From the NCBI RefSeq assembly GCF_004331675.1, contig NZ_SJSN01000013.1, positions 62,001-126,000 on the forward strand: a DNA stretch of 64,000 nt, given 5' to 3'. The notes under the pieces are model-generated. The model searched no databases, was not told the origin of the DNA, and worked only from the letters and a program-made list of their open reading frames with translations. A program made the translations under genes and the position numbers. Within the stretch, counting starts at the first letter, position 1. The number at the start of each line of letters is the position of its first letter. Positions 1 through 8,120 of this stretch are shown here, one piece after another. The DNA comes from Pedobacter frigidisoli (GTDB lineage Bacteria > Bacteroidota > Bacteroidia > Sphingobacteriales > Sphingobacteriaceae).

Positions 1-1770
1 AGCGATTTTTATAATCAATTCTTTTTTAGTTTTATCTAGTACCGAAGAGGCGTAAAGTCCATCCTGTCCGATAATATTTTTATCATCTAGGGTGATGGAT
101 ACCACATCCGTTCCCTTGTTGGTAGAAAAGAGTTTCTGAACGTAATAATCTGGAGTGCCATAAGATTGTAGGTTATCAACCCATATCATGTCTGGTGCCC
201 ATTGCCAAGCATCAATATGCGCAAAAAGCGGCGCATAAGATGCCATTTGAACTACATCTGCATTGCGTTCTAAGCCTGTCATTAAAGAAGCCGAAGCCAG
301 TGCACTTTGCCAATTGTTACGATTGCTTCCAAGAACCTTGCTATCTGCATGTACGGCATATTCGCCAACAAAAACCTTGGTGTCATTTCTTGGATAATTA
401 TCGTAGCGACCAGCATTTTTCAAGAACCAATCTGCTGGGCGATAATAATGTTCATCAATAAAATCGGCCTTATTTTCACGTAGTGATGTATTTAATAAGT
501 TAAAACGATCTCCCTCTGGATCTGTTCCAGAACTATTGATCAATTTAAAATCTGGATACTTTGCCTTAATGGCTTTAGTGAAAATGGCCAAACGCTCCAA
601 ATATTGCGGTCCCCAATTTTCATTTCCAACACCCATCATCTTTAAATTAAATGGTTTTGGATGACCAAGCTCTGCTCTTTTTTTGCCCCATTTTGTGTTG
701 ACATCGCCATTAGCAAATTCAATCAGATCGAGCGCATCTTGTACATAAGGATCAAGCTCATCAAGCGCAACAACTTCTCCAGTGTTAAACTGACAAGCCA
801 TACCGCAATTTAAGATTGGTAAGGCATCAGAACCAATATCCTCTGCCAATTGAAAGTATTCAAAAAATCCTAAACCAAAACTTTGGTAATAATCTGGAGC
901 AGGACGATGGGCAAATTCCGTATTCCAGCGATTAATGAGCATTTTTCTATCCTCGATAGGTCCAATGGTGTTTTTCCATTGATAACGATTGGCCAAATCA
1001 GTCCCCTCCACAATACATCCGCCCGGGAAACGAATAAAACCAGGTTTCATATCAGCCAAAAGCTGAACCATATCTGCTCTTAATCCTTGCTTACGGCCTT
1101 TCCAGGTATTGCCAGGAAATAAGGAAATCATATCTAAATCTATCTTTCCTTTTCCCTCGAAAGTAATGGAGAATTTTGCCTTTGGATCAGTTTCAGTAGC
1201 CACAAAACTAGCCGTTTGTTTATTCCAATCGCTACCATTATTTTCTGGATTAAGACTTCCCTCGCCAATTACTTTGTTAGTAGCGCTTAAAAGTTGTAAG
1301 TGTAATTTTATTCCAGGGTTCAGCTGACGATACATGAGAGAAAAATCATAACGAAGACCTTTCTTTACACCGATACCTTTAAATCCCTCATTGGTAATAC
1401 CGAAAATGCCATTTTCATTATTGATTTGTAGGTAACGAGGATTTGCGGTATTAATTTCCTTGCGGTTAACCACCAATATTTCACCCTCATTGGCTTTCTT
1501 GCGTTGGATGCTCCAGCCCATTAAAGGCTTAGCGAATTCGAAAGATCGGTTTTTAATCAACTCTGCATAAATTCCACCATCAGCCCCAAAATTTATATCC
1601 TCGAAAAAGACGCCCCACATATTAGGTTGAACCTTTGCAATCGGATTATCCAATTTAATTTTAATGATTTTAGCCGATTGCGCTTTTAAGGATATTGGAA
1701 CTGCAACAACACTTAGCGAAGAAGCAATGCATGCGTATAACACGCTTTTTAATGGTGCGTTTAATTTCAT
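1..1770 (-). CDS. GH51 alpha-L-arabinofuranosidase, 3' end cut by the window edge
   Basis: The frame is open from an ATG at 1768-1770 leftwards to base 1, giving 590 codons without a stop, so the C-terminus lies outside the window. The N-terminus is a Sec signal ending near LKAQ, so the enzyme is exported. It continues with a GH51-type start (MWGVFFEDINFGADGGIYAE). The acid/base Glu is in MGVGNENWG (about residue 384) and the nucleophile Glu in VFVGEYAVH (about residue 470). An inserted carbohydrate-binding-like segment lies at roughly residues 80-200. GH51 enzymes release terminal arabinofuranose from arabinan or arabinogalactan, which fits removal of rhamnogalacturonan-I side chains. The gene is divergent from the GH28 gene, and no CAGGAT direct repeat faces it in the shared 310-bp gap. 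Family assignment is confident; exact linkage is inferred. Confidence 0.9.
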   Translation of the reverse strand, partial: MKLNAPLKSVLYACIASSLSVVAVPISLKAQSAKIIKIKLDNPIAKVQPNMWGVFFEDINFGADGGIYAELIKNRSFEFAKPLMGWSIQRKKANEGEILVVNRKEINTANPRYLQINNENGIFGITNEGFKGIGVKKGLRYDFSLMYRQLNPGIKLHLQLLSATNKVIGEGSLNPENNGSDWNKQTASFVATETDPKAKFSITFEGKGKIDLDMISLFPGNTWKGRKQGLRADMVQLLADMKPGFIRFPGGCIVEGTDLANRYQWKNTIGPIEDRKMLINRWNTEFAHRPAPDYYQSFGLGFFEYFQLAEDIGSDALPILNCGMACQFNTGEVVALDELDPYVQDALDLIEFANGDVNTKWGKKRAELGHPKPFNLKMMGVGNENWGPQYLERLAIFTKAIKAKYPDFKLINSSGTDPEGDRFNLLNTSLRENKADFIDEHYYRPADWFLKNAGRYDNYPRNDTKVFVGEYAVHADSKVLGSNRNNWQSALASASLMTGLERNADVVQMASYAPLFAHIDAWQWAPDMIWVDNLQSYGTPDYYVQKLFSTNKGTDVVSITLDDKNIIGQDGLYASSVLDKTKKELIIKIA

Positions 1771-2005
1771 TAAGTTAATATTTGGTCGATTCTAATTGTA
1801 AAAGTAAAATATTTAAGATAATAAACGTTAATTGTACGATTATTTTTTTCGAAATAGAAAAATCTACAATATTATCATGTATCAGAAATCCATTCATACG
1901 GTTAAAAGCTTGCAGGTTTGGTTTATCAATGAATATTTGATGATTATCAATACAGTAATCCTAATCGTTTTTATACTTTACTATAGCATATTAACATTAA
2001 AAAAA

Positions 2006-2022
2006 CAGGATACTACAGGATG
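2006..2022 (+). promoter_or_regulatory. Direct-repeat operator candidate, site 1
   Basis: CAGGAT occurs twice, at 2006-2011 and 2016-2021, exactly 10 bp apart and followed by G. It lies 58 nt before the GH28 start at 2081. A 20-nt block TTTACTATAGCATATTAACA sits just upstream (1977-1996) and is shared with site 2. Apart from this, the 1771-2080 gap shows only AT-rich DNA. The regulatory role is inferred from recurrence at six places. Confidence 0.6.
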
Positions 2023-2080
2023 CCGATTGATGATTTAGTTGCTAAGTTAGCATGCTGGCAGATATTAAAATAAAACTATT

Positions 2081-3532
2081 ATGGCCACTAATAACCAAAT
2101 ATTATCCGCAAAAATGAAAGTTTTTAAAATCAGTTTTTTCTTCGCCACTTTATTTTTTAATTTTATTGCATTTGCGCAGCCTAAAACACCAGATTGGGTG
2201 AGTAAGGTGGGCAATAGAAATACGAAATACAAAAACACAGCGTTTTCGGTTAAAAAATACGGTGCCATTGGCGATGCCAAAACTTTAAACACAAAATCCA
2301 TTCAAAAAGCAATTGATGATTGTGCCGCAAAGGGTGGTGGCATTGTTTCATTCGAGCCTGGGAAATACTTAACAGGGTCGCTATTTATAAAAAAAGGTGT
2401 TAACCTAAATATTGGTGCTGGTGTAGAAATATTGGGCAGTCAGCATATTAAGGATTATCCAGAAATTGATACCAGAGTTGCGGGTATCGAAATGAAATGG
2501 CCAGCGGCTTTAATCAACATTATCAAACAAAGTGGTACAACGATCTCGGGTGGCGGATTAATCAACGCTCAAGGCAAAGTGTTTTGGGATTACTATTGGA
2601 ATCTTCGTAAAGAATATGAGCCTAAAGGTTTACGGTGGATTGTAGATTACGATGCCAAAAGACCGCGTACGATCTTAATTGCCGAATCTTCTGACATCAT
2701 TTTAAAAGAGGTGAATATTCAACAGGCTGGTTTTTGGACGGTGCAAGTGCTTTATTCTTCGTATGTAACCGTTGATAAAATTACCATTAGAAATAATGTG
2801 GATGGACACGGACCAAGTACGGATGGTATCGATATCGATTCATCAACTTGGGTATTGGTTCAAAACTGTGATATCGATTGTAACGACGATAACTTTTGCT
2901 TAAAGGCTGGTCGTGATTGGGATGGTTTACGCGTAAATAAACCAACTGAATATGTGGTAATCAGAAATAGCATCGCCAGAAAAGGTGCGGGGCTTTTAAC
3001 ATTGGGCAGCGAAACTTCGGGAGGAATTCGCCACGTTTGGGCGACTGATTTAACAGGTTACGATACTGGAAATGCACTAAATATTAAATCGGCAACCATA
3101 AGAGGTGGAACTGTTGAAGATGTTTATTTTAACAACATCACCATGCATGGAGTTGGAAATGTGCTGCAGGTAAATCCAAATTGGAATCCATCTTACAGCT
3201 ATTCGACTTTGCCTGCTGGTTATAGTTTAGATTCGATTCCAGTGCATTGGAAAAAAATGTTAACCCATGTTGAGCCTAAGGAAAAAGGAATTCCAAAAAT
3301 TCAGAATATCAATCTTTATAACGTTAAGGCAACTGGTGCTAAAAAAGCGATCAACGCAATTGGTTTACCAGAATCCACGCTGAAAAATTTCACATTATCA
3401 AAAATTACAATAGAGGGAACAACTGCTGGAACAATAGACTTTTGTGCCGATTGGAAATTCTACAATGTTAGCATAAAAACTACAGATGGGAGCGAGGTAA
3501 AAGTGACAAACTCAACAGCGATTAAGCTTTAG
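2081..3532 (+). CDS. GH28 polygalacturonase-type pectinase, secreted
   Basis: A 483-aa right-handed beta-helix hydrolase that would cleave galacturonic acid linkages in homogalacturonan or rhamnogalacturonan. The GH28 signatures appear in order: STDGIDIDSS near residue 246, CNDDNFCLKAG near 268, LGSETSGG near 308 and NIKSATIRGG near 332. They supply the catalytic Asp residues and the substrate-binding Arg/Lys region. Bacteroidetes GH28 proteins often have SETSGG where plant and fungal enzymes have GHG. The ATG at 2114 would give a cleaner signal peptide (MKVFKISFFFATLFFNFIAFAQ) and is a credible alternative start; the longer frame is reported here. It stands alone between operator sites 1 and 2, so it may be its own transcription unit. 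Exo versus endo action cannot be told from sequence. Confidence 0.9.
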   Translation: MATNNQILSAKMKVFKISFFFATLFFNFIAFAQPKTPDWVSKVGNRNTKYKNTAFSVKKYGAIGDAKTLNTKSIQKAIDDCAAKGGGIVSFEPGKYLTGSLFIKKGVNLNIGAGVEILGSQHIKDYPEIDTRVAGIEMKWPAALINIIKQSGTTISGGGLINAQGKVFWDYYWNLRKEYEPKGLRWIVDYDAKRPRTILIAESSDIILKEVNIQQAGFWTVQVLYSSYVTVDKITIRNNVDGHGPSTDGIDIDSSTWVLVQNCDIDCNDDNFCLKAGRDWDGLRVNKPTEYVVIRNSIARKGAGLLTLGSETSGGIRHVWATDLTGYDTGNALNIKSATIRGGTVEDVYFNNITMHGVGNVLQVNPNWNPSYSYSTLPAGYSLDSIPVHWKKMLTHVEPKEKGIPKIQNINLYNVKATGAKKAINAIGLPESTLKNFTLSKITIEGTTAGTIDFCADWKFYNVSIKTTDGSEVKVTNSTAIKL

Positions 3533-3618
3533 CTTTGGTAACTTTTGTGTTGATGTTTTGAAATAACGTTATTCTAACGCTTGTAATGCTTTACTGTAGC
3601 ATGTTAACATGGGAAAAG

Positions 3619-3635
3619 CAGGATACCACAGGACG
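3619..3635 (+). promoter_or_regulatory. Direct-repeat operator candidate, site 2
   Basis: CAGGAT at 3619-3624 and CAGGAC at 3629-3634, again 10 bp apart, 201 nt before the start at 3837. The 46 bp at 3590-3635 match 1977-2022 (site 1) at 38 positions without a gap. The rest of the gap 3533-3836 shows no gene. Confidence 0.6.
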
Positions 3636-3836
3636 GAGGTTAAAAATTTACGCTATAAATTGAGCCGTTGATCAATCTTTTTCCCAAAAGTGAAGTCATA
3701 CTAACCAATTAAATTATATGAGATTCCTTGTCATTCGATCAATTTTTGGTGATGATCCGCATATTTACTACGACATAATTGTCGAGAAAAATTGGACTTT
3801 TAAGAGCAAGTCAATTAAAACAAAAAATTGAAAGCC

Positions 3837-6257
3837 ATGAAGATTTATAAACTATATTTTTTTGTTCTTTTAGCGGGTGTATCATCATACTGTTTCGCTC
3901 AACAAAAATCTGCAGCTCAAACTGCCGATCCTAAAACCATTAAGTTGTTTTTCGAAAAGGCTTACTTACAAACGGATAGAACTTATTACAGTGCTGGTGA
4001 GGATATTTGGTTTAGTGCTTATCTTGTAAATGCGAAAAGTACGAGCTTAACGTCTTCGAGCAGCAATTTATATGTAGAATTGATTTCTCCCAAATCAGAT
4101 ATTCTCGATAAAAAGATAATTCGTTTGGATAATGGCTTGGGTAAGGGCGATTTTAAAGTACCTGATTCCATCCCATCGGGCTGGTACAACATTCGGGCAT
4201 ACACCAATTGGATGCGCAATTTCGGGAACGACTTTGTATTTCAAAAAAGCATTTACCTTACTAATCATTTAAAGGAAAATGCCAGTTATGCTACCCGAAA
4301 CGCAGATAAAAAACCTTTAGGAACAGCACAATCAAGCAACAAGAAATCAATTGTATTTTTCCCCGAGGGCGGATCTTTGGTTGAGGGATTAAATAGCCTT
4401 GTCGCTTTTAAAGTGAGTGATGATTTGGGCAATGGATTAAAAGCCTTGGGAAGTGTAATTTCATCAAAAGGCGATACAATTACGACATTTCAAAGTACAG
4501 ATGCCGGAATGGGAATTTTTGCCTTTGCGCCAAAAGCAAACGAATTTTGTAAAGTTGTGGGTTTATTTGGCAAGGAAAAGTTTTCTACTGAGCTGCCTCA
4601 AATCTTAAAAAAAGGTTTATCCTTACACATCAGCAACGATTCATTGAATATTAAAGCCGCAATAAGTGCAAACGAATCATTGTTTAATGAAATCAAAGGA
4701 AAGTCCTTATCCATCATCATCAAACATGCTGGAGACAATATTTATACTGGAACCGTTCAACTAACGAAACCTATAATTTCGGTTTCTATCCCTACAAAAG
4801 ATTTCCCTCAAGGCATTTCGATAGTTACTTTAATTGATGATGCCGGCAGGCCGAACTGCGAAAGACTGGTTTTCATCAACGGAGAAAGCAAGAATAAATT
4901 TACCATAACTCCCAATAAATCTGCATACAAGCCCCGCGAAAAGGTAGTTTTAAATGTTAAGGCTACTGATGTTTTAGGACAGCCAGCTAAAACATCATTG
5001 TCATTGGCTGCGGTAGATGGTTTGATTCCAGATGATGGGGCAAATATTGTTTCTTATCTGCTGCTCCAATCAGAAATTAAAGGTGAAATTAAAAATCCAG
5101 ATCAGTATTTCGATGTCAACAATCCATCACGATTGAAGCAGCTTGACTTACTTTTATTAACCCAAGGCTGGCGAAATTATTTATGGAAAAAAGTTGCAGA
5201 TAGCGCTATCACTGTAAGTTATTTGCCAGAACCAGGCTTAACCATTAAAGGCTCGGTCCGCGAAAAACTGGGGAATAAGCCTTTGCCAAACATGCACATT
5301 ACGCTTTTTGGTTCAGGATTTAGTGGCGATAAATTATTTGCGACCAAAACCGATCAAAACGGGCAATACTTTCTTGATGGCCTGAAATGGTATGGAAATC
5401 AACCAATTAAAATTTCATCACAAGATGATAAAGGAAAAAAAGGGGGTTGGCTGCAAATAGACTCAGTACCCAAACCAATTTCCATTCAATTTAAAAACGG
5501 ACTGCAAAATTTTGCAAAGACTATTGATGCTGAAATCAGCAAAAGAATGGACTATAACCGTACTTACAAATTTGGCGATTCAATTAGTCTCAACGATGTA
5601 GAAATTAATGCAGCCAAAAACAAAAAGATAACACTTTTCGACGAAACCATGATGACTTTTGGCTATCCGGAACAGGTTTTCAATATTACTTCAGCCGATT
5701 ATTCTTTTAAGGGATTGGAGCATTTTTTACTCACAAAAGTAAACGGCGCCTATCTCGTTGAAGATACAGATACGGTTGGAGCAGAAGGAATTACATTTCT
5801 ATCAAACGGTGCTAAAATCCGTCCTCGTTTTAAAATTAACAATAGAGAAGAACTCGTTGGAGAGCGATTAGATTATTACAGCTTGATGATGGATCAGATC
5901 AATCAGGTTAAAGTTCAGCATTTGGTAAATAATAGTGGTAGCGATGTTTACTTAATTAGCCTAAATTTAAAGGATAGCGCCTTACAAGGATCAAATCTTC
6001 ATTTGCTAAATGTAAACCTAAATGGATATTACACCGCTAGGGATTTCTATTCGCCAAACTATAGCAATCCCGCAAATGCCAATAAAGATTTACGTACCAC
6101 AATTTTTTGGTCGCCATCGATTAAAACCAACGACAAAGGTGAGGCCACAGTAGTTTTTTACAATGGTGATAATAAAGGAAACGTATTGATTAAGAGCGAT
6201 GGAATTACTGTAAAAGGAAATGCAATATCAACAAAAACGAGCTATAAAGTTCAATAA
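3837..6257 (+). CDS. Secreted MG2-like / carboxypeptidase-regulatory-domain surface protein
   Basis: About 806 aa, exported (MKIYKLYFFVLLAGVSSYCFAQ). The ATG at 3837 is preferred over an in-frame TTG at 3828 because it starts the signal peptide directly. Residues about 40-140 resemble the macroglobulin MG2-type domain of Bacteroidetes surface proteins (KAYLQTDRTYYSAGEDIWFS). A carboxypeptidase-D-regulatory-like beta-sandwich follows near 480-560 (IKGSVREKLGNKPLPNMHI), then a region recalling a TonB plug near 590-720, and a C-terminal strand (FWSPSIKTNDKGEATVVFYN). No catalytic site is evident. It sits 10 bp before the PL11 gene and downstream of site 2, so it is probably co-expressed with the lyase. 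Its role, perhaps glycan binding or envelope structure, is not known; domain calls are from recall of sequence patterns. Confidence 0.7.
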   Translation: MKIYKLYFFVLLAGVSSYCFAQQKSAAQTADPKTIKLFFEKAYLQTDRTYYSAGEDIWFSAYLVNAKSTSLTSSSSNLYVELISPKSDILDKKIIRLDNGLGKGDFKVPDSIPSGWYNIRAYTNWMRNFGNDFVFQKSIYLTNHLKENASYATRNADKKPLGTAQSSNKKSIVFFPEGGSLVEGLNSLVAFKVSDDLGNGLKALGSVISSKGDTITTFQSTDAGMGIFAFAPKANEFCKVVGLFGKEKFSTELPQILKKGLSLHISNDSLNIKAAISANESLFNEIKGKSLSIIIKHAGDNIYTGTVQLTKPIISVSIPTKDFPQGISIVTLIDDAGRPNCERLVFINGESKNKFTITPNKSAYKPREKVVLNVKATDVLGQPAKTSLSLAAVDGLIPDDGANIVSYLLLQSEIKGEIKNPDQYFDVNNPSRLKQLDLLLLTQGWRNYLWKKVADSAITVSYLPEPGLTIKGSVREKLGNKPLPNMHITLFGSGFSGDKLFATKTDQNGQYFLDGLKWYGNQPIKISSQDDKGKKGGWLQIDSVPKPISIQFKNGLQNFAKTIDAEISKRMDYNRTYKFGDSISLNDVEINAAKNKKITLFDETMMTFGYPEQVFNITSADYSFKGLEHFLLTKVNGAYLVEDTDTVGAEGITFLSNGAKIRPRFKINNREELVGERLDYYSLMMDQINQVKVQHLVNNSGSDVYLISLNLKDSALQGSNLHLLNVNLNGYYTARDFYSPNYSNPANANKDLRTTIFWSPSIKTNDKGEATVVFYNGDNKGNVLIKSDGITVKGNAISTKTSYKVQ

Positions 6258-6266
6258 ATAGGAATA

Positions 6267-8114
6267 ATGATTAAACCGATACAATACTTTTTGTTGCTTT
6301 TAATAAGTTTTAGCTCGATATCTAGTTTTGCTCAACGCCAAATGGAAAAGTTGGGACGAGGGGTTGTCGCCGTTAGGCAAAATGCGGATTCTGTTTTTGT
6401 AAGCTGGCGGATTCTGGGTACCGAACCCGATGATATTGGTTTCAATCTCTATCGTAAAACGGGTAACGAAACTGCAAAAAAATTGAATGCGACACCGTTA
6501 ATTAAAGGAACCAATTTCATTGATGTTGGCTTTAACGCAAATTTTGATAATAGTTATTTTGTAAAACCGATTTTAAAAGCCACTGAGCAGGAGGCGAGCA
6601 AAAGCTTTGTTTTAGCAGCCAAATCGCCCATTCAGCAATACCTTACGATTCCATTGCGAACGCCAGCTGGTTACACACCAAATGATGCATCGGTTGGTGA
6701 TCTTGATGGTGATGGAGAATATGAAATTATCTTGCATCAAACTGGTCGCGGTCGCGATAATTCCTCAAACGGTATAACCGATCCTCCAATATTTCAGGCT
6801 TATAAAGTTGATGGAACCTTTTTATGGGAGATTAATTTGGGCAAGAACATTAGAGAGGGTGCACACTACACCCAATTTATGGTTTACGATTTGGATGGCG
6901 ATGGCATTGCCGAATTTGCCTGTAAAACTGCCGATGGAACCATCGATGGGAAAGGAAAAGTGATTAGCGATTCTCCCAAAGACTACCGCAATAAAAACGG
7001 AAAAATATTAGATGGGCCTGAGTTCTTTACCATTTTTAGTGGCAAAACGGGCGAGGCGTTGGCCACTACCGATTACATTCCTGCCCGTGGAGATATTGGT
7101 GCCTGGGGCGGCAAAGGCGGGAATGGCAAAAACGATGATTCGGGTAATCGTGTAGATCGGTTTAATGCTTGCATTGCCTATTTAGATGGCATTCATCCAA
7201 GCGTGGTGATGTGCCGTGGTTATTACGGCCGTACGGTTTTGGCAGCATGGGATTGGCGTAATGGAAAACTAATTTCTCGTTGGGTTTTCGATTCAAAAGA
7301 TGGTAGAAATCCCTTTTCGGGAATGGGTAACCACAATTTAACGGTTGCCGATGTGGATGGAGATGGCAAAGATGAGATTATTTACGGGTCCATGTGCGTT
7401 GATGATAATGGCATCGGTTTATACACTACCGGTTTAAGGCACGGTGATGCCTTGCATGTTTCCGATCTCGATCCGGAGCGACCAGGTTTAGAAGTTTTTG
7501 GCGTACATGAGATCGAAGAGGGAACAAAAGGACCTGGTGCAGCACTTTTTGATGCCAAAACAGGTGAGATTTTGTGGCATGGATCAGAGGATGAGGATGT
7601 AGGTAGAGGCGTTGCCGATAATATTGATAATACTCGAATTGGTGCGCAAATGTGGTGGTCGGGCTCCAACGGTTTGTTTGATATGAAGGGAAATAGAATA
7701 GGCGAGCAGCCCCGTTCTACCAATTTTTTAATTTATTGGGATGGCGATCTTTCGCGTGAGCTTTTGGATGGAAACCACATCGATAAATACAATGGAGGAA
7801 GATTGTTAACGGCAAATGGTGCTATATCCAACAATTGGACAAAATCTACGCCTGCATTAAGTGCCGATATTTTTGGCGATTGGCGTGAGGAATTGATTTT
7901 AAGGGCTTACGATAACCAAAGTTTAAGAATTTATACCACTACCATTCCAACAGAACATCGCAATTACACCTTGATGCACGATCCACAATATCGTTTAAGT
8001 ATTGCCTGGCAAAACGATGGCTATAACCAACCGCCACATTCTGGTTTTTATTTCGGCTACGGCATGAAAAAGGCGCCAAAACCAAACATTTTACTTGTTG
8101 AACCTCAGAAATAA
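6267..8114 (+). CDS. PL11 rhamnogalacturonan lyase, secreted (YesW-like)
   Basis: This 615-aa lyase would cleave the rhamnose-galacturonic acid backbone of rhamnogalacturonan-I by beta-elimination, leaving unsaturated uronic acid ends. It has a signal peptide ending SISSFAQ, then the PL11 opening (MEKLGRGVVAVRQNADSVFV) with a fibronectin-like N-terminal domain. The catalytic beta-propeller is rich in calcium-binding DxDGDG loops: DLDGDGEYEI near residue 146, DLDGDGIAEF near 209 and DVDGDGKDEI near 362. Length matches PL11 enzymes. It is 10 bp after the MG2-like gene and 7 bp before the GH2 gene, indicating one operon. Its products are the substrate of the GH105 enzyme encoded at 16349. Family call is firm; endo or exo action is not resolved. 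Confidence 0.92.
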   Translation: MIKPIQYFLLLLISFSSISSFAQRQMEKLGRGVVAVRQNADSVFVSWRILGTEPDDIGFNLYRKTGNETAKKLNATPLIKGTNFIDVGFNANFDNSYFVKPILKATEQEASKSFVLAAKSPIQQYLTIPLRTPAGYTPNDASVGDLDGDGEYEIILHQTGRGRDNSSNGITDPPIFQAYKVDGTFLWEINLGKNIREGAHYTQFMVYDLDGDGIAEFACKTADGTIDGKGKVISDSPKDYRNKNGKILDGPEFFTIFSGKTGEALATTDYIPARGDIGAWGGKGGNGKNDDSGNRVDRFNACIAYLDGIHPSVVMCRGYYGRTVLAAWDWRNGKLISRWVFDSKDGRNPFSGMGNHNLTVADVDGDGKDEIIYGSMCVDDNGIGLYTTGLRHGDALHVSDLDPERPGLEVFGVHEIEEGTKGPGAALFDAKTGEILWHGSEDEDVGRGVADNIDNTRIGAQMWWSGSNGLFDMKGNRIGEQPRSTNFLIYWDGDLSRELLDGNHIDKYNGGRLLTANGAISNNWTKSTPALSADIFGDWREELILRAYDNQSLRIYTTTIPTEHRNYTLMHDPQYRLSIAWQNDGYNQPPHSGFYFGYGMKKAPKPNILLVEPQK

Positions 8115-8120
8115 TAGCTC

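Noticed and set aside
195..461. 88-codon rightward frame at the left edge
   Set aside because: Antisense to the GH51 gene, whose own frame and active-site motifs are clear.
1832..2038. 68-codon frame before the GH28 gene
   Set aside because: AT-rich, overlaps the promoter and operator site 1, and has no family-like motif or start signal.
7382..7723. 113-codon leftward frame within PL11
   Set aside because: Antisense shadow of a strongly conserved coding region.
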